Assembly (NCBI GenBank): GCA_935421135.1
Contig: OW285188.1
Span: 19,073,233-19,137,232 of the forward strand
Direction: 5' to 3'
From: Bugulina stolonifera
Lineage: Eukaryota > Bryozoa > Gymnolaemata > Cheilostomatida > Bugulidae
Length of the DNA: 64,000 nucleotides
The translations under genes and the position numbers were made by a program. The notes below the pieces were generated by a model. It did not search any database, was not told where the DNA came from, and saw only the letters and a list, made by a program, of their open reading frames with translations. Position 1 is the first letter of the stretch, and each line of letters opens with the position of its first letter. Positions 1-10,600 of this stretch are shown piece by piece.

Positions 1-525
1 TGATTTCACAATAAATAATTCACTAAATGAATTAATTTATCCAGTTGCTGAACATAGCATAATATTACTGTGGACATATCACTATAATGGAGCAATATTC
101 TGTTATTATTGTAACCGCAGGAGAATTGGATCAGGCCATATTATTTCTTGAGACCAAAATCCTACAATTCAGACTTAAACTTCTATCTGGAAATGATATG
201 TACTGTAGCTAGGCAGACCCCATAGGCACTTACATGATTGCACTCTTATAGACATTCTAACAATGTTTGGCTGTTTCGTTTTGTCTTACTTTCTTTGCTT
301 TGTGTGTAATTCTGTGGTGATTGATCTTCAAATATCTATGGAATTTACACAATAGTTGTTTTCTACTAAATAATTTTATTTCTATTGTTTTTCGACACAT
401 CACTACTACTTGATACCACTAAAATAACAAATTTTTGAACTGTTGGGCCATGTTGTTTGTATATATTTGACCCATGGTAACATTGTATGAGGTAAACCAA
501 GGGTAAACTAAGTGGGTATACAAAA
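1..525. other. 5' flank, no gene seen
   Basis: No supported coding region. A short block near the left edge (AATAATTCAC, then AATGAATT) recurs in the A1-A2 intergenic region around 6670-6692, which hints that the ADAM tandem unit includes upstream DNA. The match is short, so this is weak. Confidence 0.4.
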
Positions 526-678
526 ATGAACTTGAAGTTAATTTTATTTCTCATCTTTTCCGAGTTTCAACCTACTACTGCTGCTCCCATGAAATCATAC
601 TCGGCCCATTCTACAATGCAGGAGGAGCATGTGATTAGATTAGATGAAGTAACAGGATCAGATGTAAAGTATAACTAG
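526..678 (+). pseudogene. Truncated ADAM 5' remnant (signal peptide and start of prodomain)
   Basis: A 50-codon reading frame starts at ATG 526 and stops at TAG 676-678. It begins with a hydrophobic leader (MNLKLILFLIF) and then reads QEEHVIRLD. This matches the register of A2 (QEEHVVTIRV) and A3 (QEEYIVTIRV) just after their signal peptides. After that point homology is lost and a stop follows. It lies about 220 bp upstream of A1 in the same orientation. I read it as a decayed sixth copy of the tandem array. A small secreted peptide is possible but unsupported. Confidence 0.5.
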
Positions 679-900
679 GGTGGGGCAGAGGAAGCAAACA
701 TGAGCTAGTGGCAGCAAAGCTAGAAACTACTCGAAATGGGTCGAGGTAATGGGATTATAGGGTGAACAGGACTACTACAATATCATGTGTTAAACTCAAC
801 GTTTAGATTGTTGCGACTGCCATCAAAGAGCAATCCCATTGTTGAAAATTGTCAAAACTTTTGATGGCAAAACAAGTCAAACTGCATTCAAGGGCATAAA

Positions 901-3900
901 ATGCAATTACTACTGCTTGCCTTACTGATAGTTTTTGGATCAAAATTCATTAGCACAGATGAAACTTTCAGCTCAAGTTTAAACTCTACTGCTCAAGAGA
1001 AATATGTTGTTACTATCAAAGTAAAGACCGTACTCAGATCAACTCATCTCTATGATATTACTATAACTAACACTCAGGATTTAGATAATCTAACTAATAG
1101 TATCAGGTTAGTTAACGACACTGTATACATGTTTATATCTTCACCCTCAATACAACCAATAACTCTACAACTGAAGCAGAGAGAGCTAATCATAGCCAAG
1201 GATCTAATGGTAAAATACTCTAATAAAGTCACACCAATACAGGAATTTGAAGGACTAAGTCTAGAGAGCTGTCACTTCACTGGTCATGTGTTAGAATATC
1301 AAGATTCAGACGTAACATTGGATATGTGTCAAGGTGTATCTGGAGAGATAGTAATACAAGGATATAGTGCTACTATAAGATCTGTTATTAAAAACTCTGA
1401 GGTAGAGACTGTCTTAAGATGCAGAAATCAAATGATATGTAACCTTATAGAGAAACAGAGATCAACTCCAAGAAGGTCTAAGAGAAGATTGACATTCTCT
1501 ACCAGCATAGACAAGGCTGAACCCACCAGATACATTGAGCTCTACATGATAATGGATTACGAACTCTATAAAAAACTAAATTCATCAGCAAATAAATGTG
1601 CCAAACGGGCAATTAAGATTGCTGAATACTCCAATAGTTTGTTTATCCAAGCAAACATCCGGCTTGCTTTAGTTGGTCTCGAGATATGGAGTAATGGTGA
1701 CAGAATTCCTTTTCAATTAGTTAACCAAAGTTCACCTTCTACCTATGATGCACACGAACTAGTGAGCAGTTTGGGGAATTACCAATATAAAAATATTTGG
1801 CTGCAGAATAACGATGCGGTTGCATTATTAACTTACAGAAAAATAGATTCTAGAGGCACAGCTTTTATTAAACAGATATGTACTGAAGAACTTTCGGTAG
1901 GAGTAATTAGTGACATATCCTCTCTAAAAAATACTGGGACAATACTTACACATGAACTGGGACATCAACTCGGTTTACCAAATGAATACTATGGTGAAAA
2001 GGAAGACCAAAGAACACAGATCTGCACGTGTGAATATGAGGATAAAAAACGAGATAAAGAAGTGTGCATGATGGGTTATCAAATAAGTATGTCTAATCTG
2101 TTGTGGTTCACTGTTTTCCAGTAACTTTCTTTTCTGGTAGATGGAATCTGAGTGTAGTGGTAGCATGTTATGTTCATTGTGCTAAGCGATTGAGTGCCAT
2201 AGAGGCCTCGGCTTCAGGACTGGTACTGGACTGATATTTTCATGTGTGGGAGACAAGTCTCCAGTGTGCTCAAAATAGATTCCTTGCCGAAAATATCATA
2301 TTATACATGTATAAACTCACTGACACAATTAATTAATTATATGCAACAAAGCATGTTACATCTCGGCATTAAGGCGAGTCCAGACGAGAACTATTTTCAA
2401 ATGAAAATCGTCATAATCTGGACTCACCTTTATGAAAACGCAGTGGAGCAGTATTCGGAAGTCACTCAGTAACTATACATTCTAAAACTAATGAATGCTT
2501 AGATGCGTCTGATGTGCATGCGATGTCGATAAATGGAAGGATAGAGATTGTTTTTTATGGTTCGCGTAACATGATACACTTGTTATAATACGATTCATAT
2601 TTTAGCCGAGTATGAATACGGACGAAGATGGTCAAATTGTTCAATAAAAACTTTGAACAAGAATTTAAGGAGAGCTGGTTTGGGTGAATGCCTAACAAAC
2701 AAACCGGAACAGCTGATAATAGACTTGCCAAATAGAAAAAGAACATCATGTGGAAATTACTTACTTGAGAGAGGTAAGTGATATACATGCATGTGTGTAA
2801 GCAAATAGATAACACTGAATTGGTTCATTTAACAAGGATGATCTACTTACCATCTAGGGTATGTACAAACAGTATATCTCTGGAAATTTGTAGCTCACTC
2901 GGATGTAATGAAATGAACTTACATTACTTTTCATGGTTGAACATAACACTCACACATAACACTCATTAACTTACCAATTTTACTTCCTGTTATTAATCCC
3001 AGGTAAGAAAGCAAGGATCTAAAGCGATCTGCATTTTTTCTAATTCGGGGTGGAGAAGGCACTTCACCAATAGCAAAGTATTATATGAGGCACAGGAGCA
3101 ATTGTGGCTGGATGCTCTTCCTAACACCACCAGTGACCCTTATGGGAATTGAACCTGGGACTCCCACATGGAAGTCCAGAGCCCTTGCCACTAGGCTACG
3201 GCTGCTCCTGAGCATAACACTCACACCTGAACTTTATATTTCAGGTGAAGAGTGTGATTGTGGTCCAGTAGAAAACTGTACTAATAGTTGCTGCAATCCA
3301 AGAAACTGTAAGCTGAGAAAGACCTCAACATGTGCTTCAGGTAAATATAATCTAATCATAATTGTATTCTACCAACATATAATATATTAGTAAACTGCTG
3401 CAATTATGATGAATTTCACCAGATTTGACTTATTGTAACAAAGGTGGCAGACTTGGGCCAAGAACCACAGTGTGTAAATACAGAGTATATGTAATAGTTT
3501 ATTTATTTGACTTTAAATGCTTAGATTCATGCATCCTGTTAGTGAGATTTTTATACATGTGCTTAAAATATACAGGACCCTGCTGTAACCTTAAGACTTG
3601 TAAAATCCGAAGCACTGACTATACCTGCCGTAAGAAAAGTAACACACAGTGTGATATAGAAGAGAAGTGTGATGGTATTAATGAATGGTGTCCTGAGAAT
3701 TTATATCAACCCAATGGTTATCACTGTAACAATAAAGGAGAAGCTTTCTGTTATAATGGATCATGTCATTCCCACAATTCCCAGTGTGTGTTCATACATG
3801 GAGAAGGTACAGAGATGGCCGATGATGAATGTTATACAATAGGAAACACTCTTGGTGAGTATCTCATCATGCTCTAGTATATACGTGTACAGAGAATCAC

Positions 3901-6224
3901 AATAATAATATTTTAGAAAGCTAGAAGAGCTGCATGTTATAATTGAGTAACATTTAAACTTTTCAACAATCTACATATATTATGATATTATGATATGCTT
4001 ACACTTATATTATAGAATCACATCTAAGTAAGAGTCAATTGCTCTTTTTCAGCAATTGTAGTTCCACCAAAGTAGTTATTTTATGCAGTATTATAGTACT
4101 GTAATGGTCAGGACATTTGCCCACACTGCCTCCGCTTGCCTGATGGACAATGCAGTGCCTTAAGTACAGCAAGTTGTCACAGCTCTACTCATCTAGGTTC
4201 TATACTTACCTACATTTGACTTCTATTCGTATTGTTATGCATGTTTTGACCATATTGTTATAATTACCATATGCCTACATATTGGTATTATACACATTAT
4301 TGAGCAATTATACTCTTTTTATACTAATGTAAAGAAGGCGGACCTCTCAGAATTAGTTGTAATTGATTTTGCACATGAATCTCATGGTTTTCAGCACTTT
4401 TTGTTGTACATGTTTTGTGTCGGGCCTCAGGCTTCCGGCCGCAATCTTGTTGTGCAATTTCCGGACGACACTACGTCGGCCTTTTTGCCGGTATTTTTCC
4501 AGGAGTTCTAACAGTATATAAAGAACACTGTTTTTATGTTCATTGTCTCAGTTGATGCTTGGATCTCAATAAAGACACTTCTATACTACTTATACAGGGT
4601 CTTCTCTCATAGTATAGGTCTTTCCTTTTGACAAGGTCCCCGACCCAAACTGCCTACCAGGACTGAACATACTCTTTCTTAGTATAGCAAGATAGTATTG
4701 ACTCGGGACCCGATGGGTCGTCTTGAGTAGCCGTTGGAGTACTAGTACCTGTTTATTTTTCATGTAATGAGAAGGCCTGCACCACTCATAGGTCCTTCAT
4801 TTTGGCAAGAAGTCGTTTTAGGACCATTCATATATTCAAATGCTGTTCCCATCATTGGTCGACGGCTGGCCATGCACTTGAGTAAAAGTGAGCAGCCAAG
4901 CCTGTTTAATGCTTTATAATGCTGATATAATCCCATACAAGGAGGAAGATTAATTGGATCTATCACATAATACAGTAGGTCTACACGTAGTATAGCCATG
5001 TAACTGTGCACTATGACTTCAGGGTCTGTCTATGGGAACTGTGGATGGAAAATGGTAATTGGACGAGATGGACGTGAGTACAAATATGAACAGTGTGCAG
5101 CAGTGGATGACACTATGTGTGGCCAGCTTTACTGTGATGAAGGAGATTCGAAAGAACCACAGTACTTTAGATTGCAACCAGGGCGTGTTAAAGCAGAGAG
5201 ACTACAGGTTTATAACAGTGTATGCTTGTTCGTTAAGCAGAATAAGGGTGAGTTGATCCTTCATTACAAGTGATAGCAAGTGTTGTGGTGTTTACTAAGA
5301 GACATAGTTCATACAAAGTGTTTTAACTATCTTTCTTGAACACAGCATTCCTGTTGTAACGAATAGTTACTCTTTCCAATTACTCAACAGAGTTCAAACA
5401 ATGTGTAAGAGATTACGTTTCTTGTAAACTCACATCCTGAAATGGCGGTAATTAAAAGCAAGCATCAGTACTAGTTTCTCAAGCAACTATAATCTGACAA
5501 TAATTGCTGACTCCTGTTTTTTAACTTTTATTTTGCCATGTAACTGATGGCTTCCATGTTCTCCAATCTCATACTTTACAGGACTGGTGCCATTAAATGT
5601 GGGCCGAGTTCCTAATGGAGCCAAATGTGGGAATCAGAAAATGTGTGTGAACTCCAAGTGTGTTCCAGTCGCTTACCAAGAATTTTACAAACACAATCCA
5701 GAGAGCAAACCTAAGAAAGCTGCTACTAGTTGTGAACCTGCTGGCCTTGTCAGCTATTACTACAAGTACTCATTTAATGTCACAACTGTGACAATAGCTT
5801 CAGTCTTTGGGGTTAGTTGTAAAACATATCATATAGTTGAATTATTATGTTACAAAACATATACCCGTGTTAGTAGCATAACTGCACATGGTCGTAGATT
5901 TATCATATTGCACCAACAACTCGGGCACTGAGTGGACGAGTTGAAGCATCACTGTGAGAGTATAACCTGCAACAGGCCAGCACATTCAACTATTCTACCA
6001 CTCTCACATTCAAAGCTGATATTTGTACATACAGTAGTACATTAAAACTGTTATTTTAGGTGCTTGTCGTCATAATAGTTGGTATACTCACCTGTCATCA
6101 AAACGGTGAATGGCTGAGTAACAAGCTAGGGATTGATATACCAAGTCCGGTTGTTGCTCCCTACAGAAGTTATTCAGAACCACAAAAAAACTCTGCTTGC
6201 AATAGCACGAGACACCTTCAATGA
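901..6224 (+). CDS. A1: ADAM family transmembrane metalloproteinase-like protein, zinc site degraded
   Basis: Seven exons: 901-2086, 2606-2773, 3245-3340, 3576-3854, 5023-5247, 5582-5811, 6060-6224. They encode 782 residues. Introns 1-5 are phase 1 and the last is phase 0. Order: signal peptide (about 1-18), prodomain, furin-type site RRSKRR (191-196), reprolysin domain to about 395, disintegrin exons (about 452-576) with an ECDCG start and CRKKSNTQCD loop (no RGD), cysteine-rich region (to about 690), one membrane segment (about 717-740), and a 40-residue tail ending RHLQ. The zinc motif reads HELGHQLGLPN (351-361). The third zinc-binding His is Asn361 (codon AAT at 1981), so proteolysis is probably lost or weakened. 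The Met-turn (CMM, 389-391) remains. There is no EGF module. The gene is otherwise intact, so a non-proteolytic adhesion or decoy role is more likely than a pseudogene. Introns 2 and 4 hold repeats. Confidence 0.9.
2165..2260 (+). mobile_element. Degenerate tRNA-derived SINE fragment
   Basis: In A1 intron 1. GCCATAGAGGCCTCGG, followed by a TTCAGGACTGG-like block and TTTTCATGTG, resembles the reverse complement of the repeat at 21400-21482 (GCCATAGAGGCCTCAGG then GTTCAAACC). It is poorly preserved and its ends are not clear. Confidence 0.35.
2956..3212 (-). mobile_element. tRNA-derived SINE with 14-bp target-site duplication
   Basis: In A1 intron 2, antisense to the gene. On the minus strand it begins GGAGCAGCCGTAGCC, with an A-box-like TAGCCTAGTGG and a B-box-like GGTTCAATTCC. 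A central GGAAGAGCATCCAGCC block and a family-specific tail follow. The direct repeat CATAACACTCACAC flanks it at 2942-2955 and 3213-3226. Its tail recurs alone at 10060-10190, and its head and centre recur in the element at 38578-38875. GGAAGGGCATCC-type blocks are common in animal SINE and RTE tails; I give that from memory. Confidence 0.8.
4285..4827 (+). mobile_element. LTR-like dispersed repeat, copy A
   Basis: About 540 bp in A1 intron 4, homologous to the copy at 38105-38957. Within it are a TATA-box-like TATATAAAG (around 4515), then AATAAAG about 50 bp downstream (around 4567). This is the promoter-then-polyadenylation order of a retroelement LTR. No coding region or partner LTR was found nearby, so it reads as a solo LTR or an LTR-bearing fragment. 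It is in sense orientation, upstream of A1 exons 5-7. The termini are inferred from where the two copies stop matching. Confidence 0.6.
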
Positions 6225-7652
6225 TGATTTAGAGTTAAAGAGGGTTTGCTCCTTTATGTCAAAGTTACATTATTATATATTGGAATATTCTAGTCAGCAA
6301 CAGACATCTGTAACGAAAATAATTTTAATCATGCTTTGTTAAAGCATTGTGTTATGTAGTATACCATATTTTAAATTATGGGTCAATTGTCATAGTATGA
6401 ACAGACATAAGCTCAGAGTATAAAACTAATCTTGTAACTCCATAAATATTGAATATAATTATCAAACTCTTACAGTATTATATGACAGATACAAACGTAA
6501 TTAAAAAGTATCCAACAAGTGTGTTATGAATATACCTCAAATATTATTACTCTCAAACACAGTTTGGTGCATTTATTTTTTCAACACTAAATGAATACAA
6601 TGTGGCTCAGCCCTACTAGCCAGTGGGTATACTTGGTTTCATTTTGTGAATGATAACTATACATCATGTAAATAATTCACTGAATGAATTCATTTCGCTG
6701 GCAACAGCTGATCTGATAACAGAAAAACAATTGCCTTATTGCCCTGTATAACCCCCGCCGTTCGTACTCCGACGACCCTTAAGGCCGCCGCGTTACATCA
6801 TGTATGGTAACAAGACTATTATTGTGCTGTTTTTACGTATGGATATGGACACTGCAGAAGGCTAGGTACATAATGCTGCATACTGCATTGCTCACTAGTC
6901 GTCTGTGGCTCGTACATGAACTAGGTGATTTGGGGCACATCCACAACATTTTATAGTTTTGCATTTCCGCAATAATGTAGAGAAAAGTATGACGTCGGCC
7001 CCCCTCAGGGTCGGTTATGTATAGAAACAGGCACATGATCTTACACAGTGTAGCTATATACATGTAATAGGCTCTCGGCCTTGTAAAACCAGACACTCCC
7101 GGTAACATTTACGAGAAATACTGAAGGAGTTATAACATGTATAAAGTAGGTTATACAATGATGAATATACTGATGATTATACACAATAGTAAGAGTAATT
7201 GCACAATGTAGGACAAGTATGTGTATACAAGTATATAGAAAGATAAACACCTTCGGAGACAATGACATACAGTGAGTGTCTGATCGGTGAGGGTCTAGGC
7301 TTACAATTTCAGTACATAGAAATGTCCGCCTCACCACAACGTATTGTACAATACAAAAATTATTTGGACCTATATGTTATGTACCCATACTACTATACTA
7401 GACCTGTACCCACATCCACACTTACCATACATACATCTATTTATATACTTGTATCGCAATGTACTTCAGCGTTAAAAAGTATTGCAAAATATATAGATTA
7501 CGGACTATATTATTTCGTTTAAATTTTAATAATTATTATTGCTATTGACTAAACTATTGTTGGACTCAATGTCTCAGTTGTTGTAATTCCACCATAACTA
7601 CAGTTTGACATTTCTTCCACTTGAGTAACAGCTAGAACTACAGGAATTTGAG
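6225..7652. other. A1-A2 intergenic region
   Basis: About 1.4 kb between two same-strand ADAM genes. There is a short GC-rich patch at 6750-6795 in AT-rich DNA. Several short open frames on both strands resemble nothing known and are not called. It should contain the A1 3' UTR and the A2 promoter, but no clear AATAAA or TATA box was found. Confidence 0.5.
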
Positions 7653-10600
7653 ATGCTTTTTCTGGTAGTTTGTATTCTCATCTCTTCTAAAACCGCTGTC
7701 ACAGATAAAACTTTAGCTTCAAATCTAAATTCTACCAACCAAGAGGAGCATGTTGTTACTATTAGAGTAAAGACTCTACTCAGATCATCTCGTCTCTATG
7801 ATATAACTCTAACTAACACTCAGGATTTAGATAATCTAACTAGTAGTATCAGGTTAGTTAATGACACTGTATACATGTTTATATCTTCACCCTCAATACA
7901 ACCAATAACTCTACAACTGAAGAAGAGAGAGCTAATCATAGCCAATGATCTAATGGTAAGATACTCTAATAAAGTCACACCAATACAGGAATTTGAAGGA
8001 CTAAGTCTAGAAAGCTGTCACTTCACTGGTAATGTACTAGAATATAAAGACTCAGAAGTAACATTGGATATGTGTCAATGTGTATCTGGAGAGATAGTAA
8101 TGGAAACAGGAAGTGCTACCATCAGATCTGTTATCAAAGACTCACAATTGAGGGTTTTGTTAGTCTACCCTGAAACCACTAGTAAAGTGCCATCGGTTAA
8201 TAATCAATCAAGACTAAAGAGAGAGACCAAATTTTATAGAAATACTGATTTTATGAAGACCACCCGGTTTGTTGAGATTTATATGTCCATAGATCATAGC
8301 TTGTATGTCGCATTAGAAATGTCGGCAAGAGACTGCCTTAACCGAGCTAAAGATGTTATTGAGCAGGCTAATGCGTTCTTTATCCTACTCAACGTACACC
8401 TGGTTCTAGTGGGTATCGAAATTTGGGATACAGGAGACAGAGTTGTAACCTTGTCTAATATCAATTCCACTTCAACAACTCTCAACAGTGAAGAGCTCCT
8501 TGAAGAATACAGGATCTATCGGGAAAAACATATTTGGTTGTATTTCAATGACGTCTCAGTTCTTCTGACAAACCGAGCACTGGATTATAGTGTACACAGC
8601 AGCATCAATACCATGTGTTCATCTAAGAAAGCGGTAGTAGCCATATCTGATTCCCAGGAATCTGTCACTTCTATACGTCTTGTTCATGAGTTGGGCCATC
8701 TTCTTGGTCTAGAACATGTAGAAGAGCAAAGGTGTCGGTGTGTTAATGCAGAATGTGTCATGGCTGCCAATATAAGTAAGTAAACAATGGCACCATAGTC
8801 TTAACGAGCTACATTGTAGTTGCTACCACTAGGCTTATGTTATGTTCTTTTTGGCAATGAATCTATTTTGGCCCCGCCATGGCCCTATCATGGCCCTATC
8901 ATGGCCCTATCATGGCCCTATCATGGCCCTATCATGGCCCTACCAAACCCTAAATATTCGAGGATTTGAAATCAATGATGTAAACTTTTAGAACGTTTGC
9001 TTCCACTACTAAATGCTGTAACAAAAGTACATTTCCTATTAGCTGTAAGTTTCCCGTGTACACTGTACATATTACATACAATTCACCAAATTAATAATTG
9101 TTCAAGGGAGCTAGTGGTGAACCTACATGTATCTCACACTAACTGTGTAACTGTCTAATATTGAAGATTATAGAAGAGGTAACTGGGAGTGGTCTGAGTG
9201 TTCTATAAATAACCTAAAAAGTAATTTCCAGTTGCCACAGTTTGACTCCTGCCTCCGAAACAAACCGAGGGAAACAGCTATCTCTAGTGAATCTAAATGT
9301 GGGAACTACATAGTTGACCAAGGTGACTATAAACATATATGTATTCTATATGTTGTTTTGCAGATACCAAGCATAATAATATAGAATGCATGACTAAGTA
9401 CACTGTACTTTGGATATACGCAATATGCATGTCTACCACGTACGTGTGCATGTATTGTGTAACAAGCGAAAAAGAAAAGCATTATGTTTATAGGCACAAA
9501 AACTCTTGCAGCTTCTACAAAGTGAAATAATTTATTTTGTAAATGTAAAGGCTGGTTATCTCTGAGGTACCTGCAAGTACTTTGAGCACCTGTCATGTAC
9601 ATGAACAAAAAAAATCTACATAATTTACACATTTATATCTAACTTTCCGGTTAGTTTTCAATTAAATAATTGTCTTATGTTAGGAGAAGCATGTGACTGC
9701 GGTCCTGAGGATAAATGTGAAAGCAACTGTTGCGATGCAAGGAGGTGCCAACTAAAAGGGAATGCAAGATGTGCAACGGGTTGGTAGTTTACAGAAGTAG
9801 TATGGTCAGGGGTGGGGTTTGATTGATAGGACGGGTGGAGTGGTACCCCGCCCGGGGATTTTTGAAATCTAAGGTTAACTTGAACCGGGGTCAGGGACGT
9901 GTCTGTGTAGATCTGCGCTGACTATACTACTTACAGATTTAATACAATCAATATACTGCCTGTTGCATCTATATCAGTTGGAGAACTTTGCTTTTCATAA
10001 ACTATAGACTACTCTAATGTTGATACGTCGCATGTGATAGATAATGACATCTGTGTTTAACGACTAAAAAATTTACTGGTTTTACTTCCCACTATTAATC
10101 TCAGATAAGAAAGCAATGATATAAAAATATCTGCAATTTATCTACTTTTTGGGTGGGGAAGGCTCTTCACCAATGGCAAAGTAACCTGTGTTTAACAAAT
10201 AAGGCTTAATGCAACGCAGGCTTATATTTTAATGTACATAAGTCATAATAAATCTACAATCTAATGTACATGTATAATGCAGATATTACATTACACGCAC
10301 ACGTATGTCGTATGGAAGCTTATACACATGATTGTATACATCAACTATACAGTGTACATGTACCTGTTTAAGGTGCCTGCTGTAACAAGATGACATGCAC
10401 TTTAAAGGCACGGAATAATGTATGCCGACCTACCAATAACCCTCAATGTGACCAAATAGAGTTGTGTGACGGATTAACCGAGTGGTGTCCTGCAGACTCA
10501 TTTAAACGGAATGGATCTCCGTGCTTCAATGAAGCTGCAGCATATTGCTTCAACGGAGCCTGCCATTCTCATAAGTCACAATGCTCCGTACTCTTTGGAG

